Assembly: GCF_048007105.1 (NCBI RefSeq)
Contig: NZ_CP180352.1
Coordinates: 3,596,001 to 3,660,000 of the forward strand
DNA: 64,000 nucleotides
Source of the DNA: Minwuia sp048007105
GTDB lineage: Bacteria; Pseudomonadota; Alphaproteobacteria; Minwuiales; Minwuiaceae
Reading direction: 5' to 3'
In this document: piece after piece, positions 7,721 to 16,264 of the stretch
Numbering within the stretch: the stretch's first letter is position 1
Layout: each line of letters starts with the position of its first letter
Made by a program: the position numbers and the translations under genes
Notes under the pieces: model-generated
What the model was told of the DNA's origin: nothing
Database searches by the model: none
What the model saw: only the letters and a program-made list of their open reading frames with translations

Positions 7721-8440
7721 GTGGATGAGGCCGGGCTCTTGACCCTCCCGCCCCTGCACCGGACCGAACTGCACCATGCCGGCGTCGATGATGGCCCGAC
7801 TCTCGAGTTCTGGCATGATCTCCAGCACGTGATGCGCAGCCTGCATCAATCGATGCCGATACTCGGACCGTGGATGGAGGCACGGATCAAGGCGATGATG
7901 ACCGTCTGGCTGCCGGCGGGCTGGCGCCTCTCCGGACCCTCGCAGATCGTCGATCCGGCTCGTCCTGATCTCAGGTCGCGGTCCTGGGACATCGTCGTCC
8001 ACAGGCCCTTCAATGACCGCGGCTATCCGCCGCCCGCGTCGCCGGAAAGCGGCATGCCGCTGGTGCCGATCCACAGCGTTGCGGCGGTGATCGACACGAA
8101 GACCACGTTCGACGATCCGCGTTCCTACGCCCGGCAGACCGTGTTCGACCTGATGAACCGCGCCGCGGAACCGCAGCTGGCGTTCCTTGGACCCGGGCTC
8201 GCAAGGATCGTCCTGGCGGCGGCCTCGAACCGGTCTGCGGACGCCCTTTTTGCCGCGGGCCGGGAAGTCGGGCTGGAGGTTTTCACAATGGCCCGGGCAA
8301 GAACCGGTCCGGTGTCGGATGGCCCGGAGAGGCTGACAACCTGGACCTTGCAACGGCTGGCCGAGGGCGAGGCCCCCCTTGCGTGCTTTCGAACAAGTGT
8401 GATGACTGCCGTCGCCAGCGGCAGTTGGCGGCAACAGTGA
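7721..8440 (+). CDS. DUF6602-like protein, possible nuclease-fold domain
   Basis: 239 residues. The centre reads RSRSWDIVVHRP (about 88-99), then VPIHSVAAVIDTKTTFDD (about 116-133). An Asp-Ile-Val strand followed by a V-A-V-I-(D/E)-x-K strand is the layout of DUF6602-type proteins, which resemble PD-(D/E)XK folds; here the usual Glu before x-Lys is Asp. The C-terminal part is a helix-strand domain ending SGSWRQQ. The start is uncertain: GTG 7721 lacks a clear ribosome site and TTG 7739 is an alternative. The gene sits in the defence-rich part of the island but on the opposite strand to the restriction operon. A 19-bp element upstream is repeated before the next gene, suggesting shared control. 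The family assignment is a pattern judgement. Confidence 0.6.
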   Translation: MDEAGLLTLPPLHRTELHHAGVDDGPTLEFWHDLQHVMRSLHQSMPILGPWMEARIKAMMTVWLPAGWRLSGPSQIVDPARPDLRSRSWDIVVHRPFNDRGYPPPASPESGMPLVPIHSVAAVIDTKTTFDDPRSYARQTVFDLMNRAAEPQLAFLGPGLARIVLAAASNRSADALFAAGREVGLEVFTMARARTGPVSDGPERLTTWTLQRLAEGEAPLACFRTSVMTAVASGSWRQQ

Positions 8441-8529
8441 CTGGTCCGAACCGTATGATGCATGTTCTTGTACCAGGGCGCTCCAGTCACTGCTGAAGTG
8501 ATCGAAATGACGGCGGACCGCATCCATCC

Positions 8530-8548
8530 GAGGTATGACGGCCTCGTA
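8530..8548. repeat. 19-bp repeat, copy 2, upstream of the small gene at 8584
   Basis: Identical to 7692-7710. Here the inverted arms extend to CGAGG (8529-8533) and CCTCG (8542-8546) with 8 bases between. It lies 36 bp before the GTG at 8584. Both copies face the same direction relative to the gene that follows, which favours an operator over chance. Confidence 0.6.
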
Positions 8549-8583
8549 CCCCACTCTGCCCCTTGAATCCGACGGAGGAGCCT

Positions 8584-8865
8584 GTGTCCGAGAAGTTCTC
8601 GAATGTACCGCACGAGAGTGACACCAAGATCCTGTTTCGAAAGACCGTCCAGATCAGCGGTCTCGACGCACTCCATGAGAAATGGTCCTGGGAGGGTGTG
8701 AAGGCGGAGAGCCTCATATTCGTTTCCGAGGATGTCGCGGCAATCTCGGATGAAGCGCTGCAGCTTGTGGTGAGGGCGTCGGGTCTTGCTACAGAAGGAA
8801 CTCAGATGACACTGAAGCGTGGCAGCTCGGGCTATGACTTCGTGAACTTCAACTTTCAGGCCTGA
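8584..8865 (+). CDS. Small hypothetical protein
   Basis: 93 residues from GTG 8584, chosen because GGAGGAG at 8574-8580 is a strong ribosome site. A TTG at 8563 in the same frame has none. The protein (SEKFSNVPHESDTKILFRKT ... ESLIFVSEDVAAISDEAL ... SSGYDFVNFNFQA) looks like a compact alpha/beta domain with no signal or membrane segment. I recognise no family. Its 3' end overlaps the oppositely directed membrane-protein gene by 10 bases. It shares a 19-bp upstream repeat with the DUF6602-like gene. Confidence 0.55.
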   Translation: MSEKFSNVPHESDTKILFRKTVQISGLDALHEKWSWEGVKAESLIFVSEDVAAISDEALQLVVRASGLATEGTQMTLKRGSSGYDFVNFNFQA

Positions 8866-9452
8866 GATCCGGCGGCCGACAGCCCTTTCGCTTCGAGGTG
8901 CATCTTTGCCCGGTAGAAGTCCATGGCCCGCACCGCGTTCTTCATCGCATTGCCGGCACCGCCCAGGCTTTCGAGGGATTCGTCGATCAGAGAGACCACT
9001 TGCAGAAACCGGATCGACGCCTCCGCGACGGCCGGGTGTTCAAGTGCCTCCTGAAACGCCTGTTTCTGGATCTCGCGAAAGAACACCGTCCGATCAAGCT
9101 TCTCGAAGCGTTCTCTCCTGTCCTCAAAATGCTCGGTGGATATGGCTTCGGTATCTCGAGCCTTGGCCACGATCCGTGCCGACAGGTTCTCCAGTTCCGG
9201 CTTCAGCAACTCGATCGTCCGGAACACCCGCTCCTCGGCGATCTGGCGCTGCTGGATGAGCACGGTATAGGCGATCAACAGGATCGCCAGGGCGCCCACG
9301 CCACCGCCGACAAAGTCGCCCACCTCGCCCCGAGCCCATTCGGTCTTCAACGTCGGCGCGAAGACGAACAGATAGAGTCCCAGGGCCAACCAGATCACGC
9401 ACAGCGCGAGGGTGAGCCATATGATCGGGATTGCGGTCGAATTGCGCTTCAT
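8856..9452 (-). CDS. Two-helix membrane protein resembling abortive-infection proteins
   Basis: 198 residues from ATG 9452, which has GGAG about 9 bases upstream; GTG 9461 is an alternative. Two transmembrane segments occur near 8-33 (AIPIIWLTLALCVIWLALGL) and 53-67, separated by a short loop with GEVGDFVGGGVGALAILLIA. A GDF-x-GG-hydrophobic pattern followed by a cytoplasmic coiled region is common in membrane proteins annotated as putative phage abortive-infection proteins. The rest is a charged helical cytoplasmic domain (QQRQIAEERVFRTIELLKPE onward). It is the last gene of the minus-strand restriction operon. The anti-phage role rests on pattern and context. Confidence 0.6.
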   Translation of the reverse strand: MKRNSTAIPIIWLTLALCVIWLALGLYLFVFAPTLKTEWARGEVGDFVGGGVGALAILLIAYTVLIQQRQIAEERVFRTIELLKPELENLSARIVAKARDTEAISTEHFEDRRERFEKLDRTVFFREIQKQAFQEALEHPAVAEASIRFLQVVSLIDESLESLGGAGNAMKNAVRAMDFYRAKMHLEAKGLSAAGSQA

Positions 9453-9457
9453 CCGTC

Positions 9458-9667
9458 TCACTCCGGATTGTTTGTGTATTCAGACATGGAGATGGATGTC
9501 CGCCGAAACCTGCGTCTCCACAATGGTCTTGGCGCCGTCTCGGTGTGGCCAGCCGCAAGGTCAGTAGATCGCCGCCCTGGGGTCTGCTGAAAGGTCTTGT
9601 CGATTTCGGCAACGAGATGATCGAAATGATCGCCCGTGATGCCGCACACCGGACAGTGGTCATTCAT
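9458..9667 (-). CDS. Small protein with a CPVCG motif
   Basis: 69 codons. The start ATG overlaps the stop of the upstream 124-residue gene (ATGA), and the stop lies 5 bases before the next start, so the frame fills the gap of an operon exactly. The N-terminus MNDHCPVCGITGDHFDHLVA has one CxxC and His/Asp residues that could bind zinc. The C-terminal half is Arg/Pro-rich and less protein-like, so a small indel inside it is possible. Function unknown. Confidence 0.4.
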   Translation of the reverse strand: MNDHCPVCGITGDHFDHLVAEIDKTFQQTPGRRSTDLAAGHTETAPRPLWRRRFRRTSISMSEYTNNPE

Positions 9668-10038
9668 CGCCCATTGGCCAGAACCGCACTGATGGCTTGC
9701 CGGACTTCCCGCTTCATCGCCGCCTCATCGAACGTGGTGACACGATAGGTCACCGCGCTCAGACCCGGCTGGTCATCCGGGTCCGCGCCGGTGTCAATGA
9801 AGGCGCTCGGGCATTCGTCGAGGAGATCGACATCACTGAACTCGCCCCAAAGACGATCATGATCCTCGTCACTTAACGGCGGCAGCCCGCACCATTCGGC
9901 CAGATCCACCATTTTCCAGTCCGGCGTCCGCAGTCCGTCAATGGAATCCCCGACAAACACGAGAACCTCGCGGGGTCGCCAGCCAAGGGCCATCGCAATC
10001 CTGCGCCAGACACCCCTCAATTGACCGATCGCCGCCAT
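9664..10038 (-). CDS. Hypothetical protein in the restriction operon
   Basis: 124 residues, starting 26 bases after the Mrr-like gene and coupled to the next small gene. The sequence is soluble and acidic (PREVLVFVGDSIDGLRTPDW, SDEDHDRLWGEFSDVDLLDE, DPDDQPGLSAVTYRVTTFDE) with no recognised domain. Co-transcription with the type I restriction genes is likely. A regulatory or accessory role in restriction is possible but not shown. Confidence 0.6.
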   Translation of the reverse strand: MAAIGQLRGVWRRIAMALGWRPREVLVFVGDSIDGLRTPDWKMVDLAEWCGLPPLSDEDHDRLWGEFSDVDLLDECPSAFIDTGADPDDQPGLSAVTYRVTTFDEAAMKREVRQAISAVLANGR

Positions 10039-10063
10039 GACCGCAGGCTCCTTCGTCTTCCGC

Positions 10064-11065
10064 TCAGTCCGGCGCGCCCGCCACCGGGCCCGGGATATAG
10101 GTCCGCTGAAGCGGCAGCAGCACCTTGTAGCGCGGCGCGAATTTCTCGTAGTGCGCGTAGACCAGCTCGATGAGCGAGGTCCCGCTGATCAGCCGGAGAT
10201 TGGGCTTGCTCCGCTCGAAGACCAGGGCATCCGGACTGTAGCCGCCGAGGGTCACGAAGAGGCCGTGCTCGCCGGTCTCGATAGCGCCGTGCAGTTGTTG
10301 CACCGCCGGGCGGCCGGTCTGGTCGAGCGTCTGCTTGCACTGCACCTTGATGATCGGCGGCTCGAATCCGAGTTCGTCGCGATGGGCGATGATGTCGATG
10401 CCGCCATCCGAAGACTGCTGCGTCACTCGGGCGTGATAGCCCATGCAGGTCAGCAGGTGCGCCACGAACTTCTCGAACTCGTAGGGCGACAGCTTGGTCT
10501 TCAGGCGCTTGATGATGAAGTCCTCGGTCGATTCCTCGACCTGGTTGCTGACCTCCTCGATCGTGTCCTTGTCGATTGCCTCGGCGCCCGTGGATTCGCC
10601 CTTCATCGCGGCGAGGAATTCGTCGGCGTGGTTGGTTATCTCGAACAGCGTTATGGCCGAACCGATCTCGTAGAGCGCGCTTTGAGAGAAATCGGACCGT
10701 GGCCGTGCGGCGATCCACGTCACCTTCCGCCGGTGCGGATACTGGTTCATGTGTTCGGCATGCCATTCATAGCCATCCGCGATCTGGCCGATATGAACCA
10801 TCTTGTCCGGTTTGGACGGGTAGACCACCACATCGCCCGGTTCCATGTGGCAGGCGAACCGGAGAAGCACGCCGGCCTTGACCGGCACCGCGCCCGGATT
10901 CTCTTCCGGATAGACCTCCAGGAAACGCGCCTTGAAGGCGTCGCGGGTGGGCGCCAGCGCTGACAGGTCGCCCAGCGGCTCCCAGCCGATGCCGACGAAG
11001 CCGTCATCGACCGGCGCCGAAGCCAGGATATCCGCCATGTGAATCCCCCACACCGTCCCGCTCAT
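10064..11065 (-). CDS. Mrr-like restriction endonuclease
   Basis: 333 residues. The N-terminal part (about 1-140) contains VWGIHMADILAS, GFVGIGWEPLGDLS and GDVVVYPSKPDKMVHIGQI, a PUA/EVE-like module common in front of Mrr nucleases. The C-terminal nuclease domain (about 188-310) begins LSPYEFEKFVAHLLTCMGYH and carries the PD-(D/E)XK-type residues in DGGIDI (Asp near 222) and VQCKQ (Gln-x-Lys near 242-244). Mrr proteins often cut modified DNA; target specificity cannot be read here. It overlaps hsdR by four bases, so it is made from the same message as the type I system. A modification-dependent nuclease beside a methylating system implies compatible specificities. Confidence 0.85.
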   Translation of the reverse strand: MSGTVWGIHMADILASAPVDDGFVGIGWEPLGDLSALAPTRDAFKARFLEVYPEENPGAVPVKAGVLLRFACHMEPGDVVVYPSKPDKMVHIGQIADGYEWHAEHMNQYPHRRKVTWIAARPRSDFSQSALYEIGSAITLFEITNHADEFLAAMKGESTGAEAIDKDTIEEVSNQVEESTEDFIIKRLKTKLSPYEFEKFVAHLLTCMGYHARVTQQSSDGGIDIIAHRDELGFEPPIIKVQCKQTLDQTGRPAVQQLHGAIETGEHGLFVTLGGYSPDALVFERSKPNLRLISGTSLIELVYAHYEKFAPRYKVLLPLQRTYIPGPVAGAPD

Positions 11066-14037
11066 GCCGGCCGCGCCTCCTGCGCCATCCGCTGGGCCCG
11101 CATGAAGAAATGCCGGGTCGCCTGATCGCGGGCCTCGGGATCCTTCATGACGATGCTCTCCATCTCCTGGTCGGCCTGGAACCGTTTGACCATGGCCTTG
11201 AAGAAGGCCTGGGCGAACGCGTCATAGACCACGTCGGCCGAGTTCTTGCGGATCATCTCCAGCATGTTCTCGTCCAGGATGTCCCGGTTCACCTGCTCGA
11301 AGCGCAGGAAGTCCTCGCGGGAGAATGTCGTCCCGTGCCGCTCGTTGAAGGCGTCGATCACCTCGGAGAGCGACTTCTCCTCTTCCTCGGTATAGGGGTT
11401 TGCGCCGAAGCCGGTGATCGGCGCCAGCGGCTCGGCCATGCCCGGCGCCGGCGAGGCGCTTCCCTCTTCCTCCTTCTTCAGCTTGAAGGCTTCCAGGTCG
11501 AGCATGTCATCGGTGATGTCGATATCGGCCGGCACGCTCCGCGACGGCAGAAGCTTCGACAGCCAGCACGTGTAGACGTAGAGCTTCTCCAGCCAGGCAT
11601 CGTTCAGCGCCACGACCTGCGCCACGAAGGCGTAGAAGCGCTGGTAGCTCTTCAGCAGCTGCCGGAACTCCTCCCTTTGCTGCTCGTCCTCGTCCAGCTG
11701 GAACCGGCCCAGCGCCTCCCTGACCAGCCCCTCCAGAACCAGGCGGTCCGCGGCTGTCAGATCGCCCTTGAAGAAGCCGTCCGCGAACTTCTCGACCTCA
11801 TCCTCCCGGATATAGGCCGCATTCCGGATCCGGTCGGAAAGATCGTAGATCTGGTTGAGGTCGGTCCGCTCCTCCAGCTCCGTCGCCTCGAAATAGGGCG
11901 CGAAGGCGTCCCGGATCTCTTCCATCGTGTTCCGCAGATCCAGCACATGGGTCCGCGTCTTTCCCGGAAAGGTGCGGTTCAGCCGCGACAGGGTCTGCAC
12001 CGCCTGCAGGCCGGCCAGTTTCTTGTCCACATACATCGCCACCAGCTTCGGCTGGTCGAAGCCGGTCTGGTACTTCTCTGCGACGACCAGGATCTGGAAC
12101 GCGTCGCTGTCGAACTTCCTGGGCAATTCCGTCTCGGAAAAGCCATTGGCGGCGGCCTCGGTCCAGTCCACACCATCGACCGTCAGATCGCCGGAGAAGG
12201 CGACCAGCGCCTTCAGGTCCGCATACTTCTTCTCTTCCAGATAGCGGTTGATGTGCTGCCAGTAGCGCAGCGCATGTTCCCGGCTCTGGGTCACCACCAT
12301 CGCCTTGGCCTGGCCGCCAAGCTCGCTCTTCACGTGCCGGCGGAAGTGCTCGACGATCACCTCTACCTTCTGGTCGATGGCCGTCGGGTGCAGCGAGGCA
12401 TATTTCGCCACCGCCGCCTGGGCCCGGCTGCCGCGCAGCGCCGGATCGTCCTCGATGGTCTTCTCCAGGCGGTAATAGGCGCCATAGGTCATGTAGTTCT
12501 GCAGCACGTCGAGGATGAAGCCTTCCTCGATCGCCTGCCGCATCGAGTAGAGGTGGAAGGGATAGGGCTTCCCGTCCAGGCCCATCCGCCCGAACCGTTC
12601 CAGCGTCACGTTCCGCGGCGTGGCGGTGAAGGCCAGGAAGGAGATGTTCGCCTGCGGACCCCGCGCCGCCTGGTGGCGCAGCACGAAGTCGTTGATCTCG
12701 TCCAGCACCTCCTCGTCCCGGGTCAGCGCATCCGCCATGGACTGCGCGGCCTTGCCGGACTGGGACGAATGCGCCTCGTCGATGATGACCGCGAATTTCT
12801 TGCCCGACTGCCCGGACAGCGTCGCCAGATGCTCGGTGCCGAACTTCTGGATCGTCGTGATGATGATCCGCTTGCCCTGCTCGATAGCCTGCCGCAGGTC
12901 CTGGGATGTGCCATCGATGGTGGCCACGACGCCCTGGGTCTGGGCCAAGCCGGAGATGGTGTTCTGCAGCTGCCGGTCCAGCACCAGCCGGTCGGTGACG
13001 ATGATCGCCGTGTCGAACAGCGGCTGGTCCCTGTCGTCATGCAGGTTGATGATCTGGTGCGCGGTCCAGGCGATGGTGTTGGACTTGCCCGACCCGGCGC
13101 TGTGCTGGATCAGGTAGTTCTGTCCCGGCCCGGCGGCGCGGGCGTCGGCCAGGATGCAGCGCACGGCGTCCAGCTGCTGGAAGCGCGGAAAGATCAGGGT
13201 CTCCCGCTTGCCGTCCCGCTCCAGGTGGATGAAGCGGCCGATCAGGTCCAGCAACACCTCCCGCGAGAACACCGCCCGGCCCTCGGGCTGGTTCCGGTAG
13301 AGGTAGGCGACACGGTTCTCCCCGGTCACGTCCGGATTGCCGGCGCCGCCGTCCCGGCCCCGGTTGAAGGGCAGGAAGCGGGTCTTGCCATTCAGCAGCC
13401 GCGTGGTCATCGAGACATTGTCCTGGTCGACCGCGAAATGGACGATGGCGCCGCGCTTGAAGGTCAGCAGCGGTTCCCCGGCCGGCGAGCGGTCGGTGCG
13501 GTATTGCTTCTCGGCGTGGCGGAATGTCTGGCCGGTAAGGTTGTTCTTCACCTCGATGGTGGCGACCGGGATGCCATTGACGAAGGTGACGATGTCGATG
13601 GCGTTCCTGTTCTTCGACGAATAGGTCACCTGCCGCATCACCGACAGGATGTTGGCCTCGTAGAGCCCTGTCAGCTCCGGGTTCAGGTTCGACGCCGGCT
13701 TGAAACAGCAGAGCGCGAAGCGGATGTTCGGCACCAGCTTCAGCCCGTCGCGCAGCACCTGATGGGTTGGCTGGTTCTTCAGCGCCTGTTCCAGGCGTTT
13801 CAGAACCTCGGCCTCCGCGGCCCCGCTGTAATGGGCCTCCAGCGTCTTCCACGCCTCGGGCTGGGTGGTCTTCAGGAAGCGGAACAGCAGTTCGATGTCG
13901 AGCGCATGGGCGACGTCGTAATGCGCGGCGCAATCCCGCTCGACATAGCCAAGCTCCGACGTGAGGCAGCCCACGATATGGGCCTCGAAGACCTTCTCCT
14001 GGTGAATGTCGGCGGTGGTGTGGGTCTGGTCAGACAT
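11062..14037 (-). CDS. hsdR: Type I restriction enzyme subunit R
   Basis: 991 residues, the usual HsdR length. It combines the nuclease and ATP-dependent DNA translocase of a type I restriction-modification complex. The N-terminal nuclease shows NAIDIVTFVNGIPVATIEVK, with Asp and Glu-x-Lys near 150-165. The motor follows with Walker A HSAGSGKSNTIAW (about 312-322), DEAH box VIIDEAHSSQSGK (about 418) and motif III-like FLAFTATPRN. The C-terminal helicase lobe and helical region carry AEKYQTGFDQPKLVAMYVDK. The gene overlaps the HNH gene upstream by 8 bases and the Mrr-like gene downstream by 4. All motifs look intact. Confidence 0.95.
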   Translation of the reverse strand: MSDQTHTTADIHQEKVFEAHIVGCLTSELGYVERDCAAHYDVAHALDIELLFRFLKTTQPEAWKTLEAHYSGAAEAEVLKRLEQALKNQPTHQVLRDGLKLVPNIRFALCCFKPASNLNPELTGLYEANILSVMRQVTYSSKNRNAIDIVTFVNGIPVATIEVKNNLTGQTFRHAEKQYRTDRSPAGEPLLTFKRGAIVHFAVDQDNVSMTTRLLNGKTRFLPFNRGRDGGAGNPDVTGENRVAYLYRNQPEGRAVFSREVLLDLIGRFIHLERDGKRETLIFPRFQQLDAVRCILADARAAGPGQNYLIQHSAGSGKSNTIAWTAHQIINLHDDRDQPLFDTAIIVTDRLVLDRQLQNTISGLAQTQGVVATIDGTSQDLRQAIEQGKRIIITTIQKFGTEHLATLSGQSGKKFAVIIDEAHSSQSGKAAQSMADALTRDEEVLDEINDFVLRHQAARGPQANISFLAFTATPRNVTLERFGRMGLDGKPYPFHLYSMRQAIEEGFILDVLQNYMTYGAYYRLEKTIEDDPALRGSRAQAAVAKYASLHPTAIDQKVEVIVEHFRRHVKSELGGQAKAMVVTQSREHALRYWQHINRYLEEKKYADLKALVAFSGDLTVDGVDWTEAAANGFSETELPRKFDSDAFQILVVAEKYQTGFDQPKLVAMYVDKKLAGLQAVQTLSRLNRTFPGKTRTHVLDLRNTMEEIRDAFAPYFEATELEERTDLNQIYDLSDRIRNAAYIREDEVEKFADGFFKGDLTAADRLVLEGLVREALGRFQLDEDEQQREEFRQLLKSYQRFYAFVAQVVALNDAWLEKLYVYTCWLSKLLPSRSVPADIDITDDMLDLEAFKLKKEEEGSASPAPGMAEPLAPITGFGANPYTEEEEKSLSEVIDAFNERHGTTFSREDFLRFEQVNRDILDENMLEMIRKNSADVVYDAFAQAFFKAMVKRFQADQEMESIVMKDPEARDQATRHFFMRAQRMAQEARPA

Positions 14038-14965
14038 TGCCGGCCCCTTCCTTTTCCGCCTTCTTGAACTGCGTGAAGTGGAAACGCAGAGGCTCCGGCG
14101 CGACGTGATGCTGGACGGTTTTTCCGTCGAATTGATCGTAGGACCGGTCGGTCAGATGTTTCGACAACCGGACCTTGCCTGTCTTCGGATTGATGCTCCA
14201 GAGAAGACTGTCAAACATGGCGTGCAGATCACGCCTCAGCAGCAATCCATTCTCGACACGGTCGCGGATTTCGCTGCCGTCATGCGGCAGGACATGCGCT
14301 GCTTCGAGCGCCTGCGGAACCGAGCATCCTGTCAGGACACAGCGGCCCTTGTAGAGCCTCAAAAGGCGGTCACGGAATTCCTGCTGTCCGGGGCGCGCCT
14401 TCTGCCAACCTAGGCGCCGCTGAACGAAGCCATCCAGAACTTCATCCTTGTTTTCGCGGATTTCGCTCTGCCATTCGGTCTCGTTCCGGAAGCGAAGCTC
14501 GTCAGGCAGCGCCGAGCCATGCTGCTGTGCCAATGCAACAAGTTTTTCGTAGTCATCGTCTTCGATCAGGTAGACATGGCGGTGACGGAAAGTTCGAACG
14601 TAGTCGATGAGCCCGCAGCCGGTCGGTCGATTGCCGAGCTTTTTGTACCCGAACGGGCGCTCCAGACGCTCGACCGCATTCAACGTCAACGCAACATCAT
14701 CGCCGACCGTCCTCCGAGGCCCCGCAATTGCCCTTGCAGTCAGGCCCCACCCATTTCCATGGTTCGGGGCCTCATGCGTCCAGATCCAGAGTTCGTCGCC
14801 CTTTGTGATTTCTGGCGCATCTTCCCGCCTGCCGGAATCCAGCAGTACCGGCGGATTTGCTTCAAGCAGCACCTCGCCGCCTTCCCAGTCCGACGCCTTC
14901 GCAGGACGGCATATATTGTCCGGGCAGAACCTCTCGCCGTTGATCTTGATCAGGTACCGGTTCAC
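14030..14965 (-). CDS. HNH endonuclease embedded in the hsd operon
   Basis: 311 residues from GTG 14965, fixed by overlap with the hsdS stop (GTGA). The C-terminal HNH_2-type domain is clear: RLLRLYKGRCVLTGC, LEAAHVLPH (His), then VENGLLLRRDLHAMFDSLLW (Asn and His). The N-terminal about 200 residues are unrecognised (VNRYLIKINGERFCPDNICR, GDELWIWTHE, GRRRTVGDD-like, DYVRTFRHRHVYLIEDDDYE) and may form a DNA- or modification-binding domain. The gene sits between hsdS and hsdR, overlapping both, so it is a built-in component of the operon. A nuclease inserted between specificity and restriction subunits is not part of the standard type I set. Confidence 0.85.
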   Translation of the reverse strand: MNRYLIKINGERFCPDNICRPAKASDWEGGEVLLEANPPVLLDSGRREDAPEITKGDELWIWTHEAPNHGNGWGLTARAIAGPRRTVGDDVALTLNAVERLERPFGYKKLGNRPTGCGLIDYVRTFRHRHVYLIEDDDYEKLVALAQQHGSALPDELRFRNETEWQSEIRENKDEVLDGFVQRRLGWQKARPGQQEFRDRLLRLYKGRCVLTGCSVPQALEAAHVLPHDGSEIRDRVENGLLLRRDLHAMFDSLLWSINPKTGKVRLSKHLTDRSYDQFDGKTVQHHVAPEPLRFHFTQFKKAEKEGAGNV

Positions 14966-16264
14966 GCGCCCATCTCTTCCTGAATGGCGTCCAGCCGGCG
15001 GTCGGTCGCGCCGGATCGCGACCATGTGGCGACGTCGATCTGCCCGGTGACCGCCGCAGTGATCAGGGCGGATCGGTACTCCTTGAGGCGTTCGATGGAC
15101 TCTTGTGTCCGCTGAACGATGCGTCCGTTCCGTTGAACCACACGTCGAACCTGCTGTACGAATTCGCGTTGGCAGTCCACCGACGGAAGCGGCACAGATT
15201 GGTTGATGAATTTCTCGGTGCTCAGCGAGGGGACTGCGCCCGGTTGGACCATCAACTGCATCTCGAAGCGTTCGAAGCAAAGCAGCAGATAGTCTGGATC
15301 AACGAGAACTCTTGCTCACAACGAAAGCGGCGAGGTTATTGTCGATGCAACCTTCTGTTCCAAGCATAGAAAAGCGACAAAGAAGCAGCGCGGCGCCGAT
15401 CTTCGCGAAAATAATCGTTCCTTCTGGGAACACGATGGCACGAAGCGATTTAGCTGTCTCTTTCGTGATCGTATCCCCGGAATCGACGATACGCTGATCC
15501 AGACCGTTCACCGCTAGGTGCTTTACCTTGAAGAACGGTATTTCGTTCGAGGAATCTCCCTGTAGATCGACGGGGAACCCTGCGCCATTCCTGACCTTGC
15601 CGAGATGACGGATGCGCCACGTTCTGGCGTCAAGCGACCCAAACAAGTCGTGGATATCGGAACGGACCTTCTCCCCCAACAACACCACCAACCGCTGCTT
15701 TTTCTCGATCAGCAGGTCGATCCGGGCGGTCTCGCGGTCCAGGAAATCGGCAATCCGGCGTTGGGTGGGGAGGTCGGGGACAGCGATCTGACCGTTCAAC
15801 ATCGCGTCCACGTCGATATTATCGACCGTCGCCCCGATTTGGCACCATTCAAGCAGTTTCTGCTTCTGCTGCCCCTCTATCCAATACGCGAAAAACTCCG
15901 GCATCAGCGAACGGCGGAAGCGAAACGCTTTCATATCTTGATTCAGCGCCACTGGCACCGTGTTCAATGCGACCGGCAACGAGTGCTTCAGTATTCCCGA
16001 CCGAACCACCATCAAGACTGAACTTGGTGGCACCATGTTTGTCGCGCTGTTCTTGACGGCATCGACAGTGATCAGGTCTTCCGCTGCGTCAATCATACGG
16101 CGTTTCATATCCTTGGGCGTCACCCATGGGATGGTACCGGCGGTCCAGTAGTCCAGGTTGTCTTTACTCGGCGTTCCACCCCCGAAAAACGCGGAGAGGT
16201 GAAACTTGATCTTTCTGCGGTCCCAAGATGCGGGTGTTCCGCGCTGCGGAGTGTGGAGGGTCAA
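14962..16264 (-). CDS. hsdS: Type I restriction specificity subunit S, frameshifted
   Basis: About 433 codons in two frames. HsdS recognises the DNA target for the complex. The first part, from ATG 16264, covers the first target-recognition domain and conserved repeat (PDLPTQRRIADFLDRETARI, DLLIEKKQRLVVLLGEKV) and enters the second target domain, then meets TGA at 15301-15299. One base near 15310 is extra: removing it continues as VLVDPDYLLLCFERFEMQLM and on to the second conserved repeat (NRIVQRTQESIERLKEYRSA-like) and the stop at 14964-14962. The site is not a homopolymer or tandem repeat, so phase variation is unlikely; sequencing error or real inactivation remain. It overlaps hsdM and the HNH gene by four bases each. 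Confidence 0.88.

Noticed and set aside
11110..14067. A 985-codon open frame antisense to hsdR
   Set aside because: It mirrors hsdR in the opposite strand, an expected by-product of GC-rich codon use; its translation lacks domains and hsdR motifs are all present.
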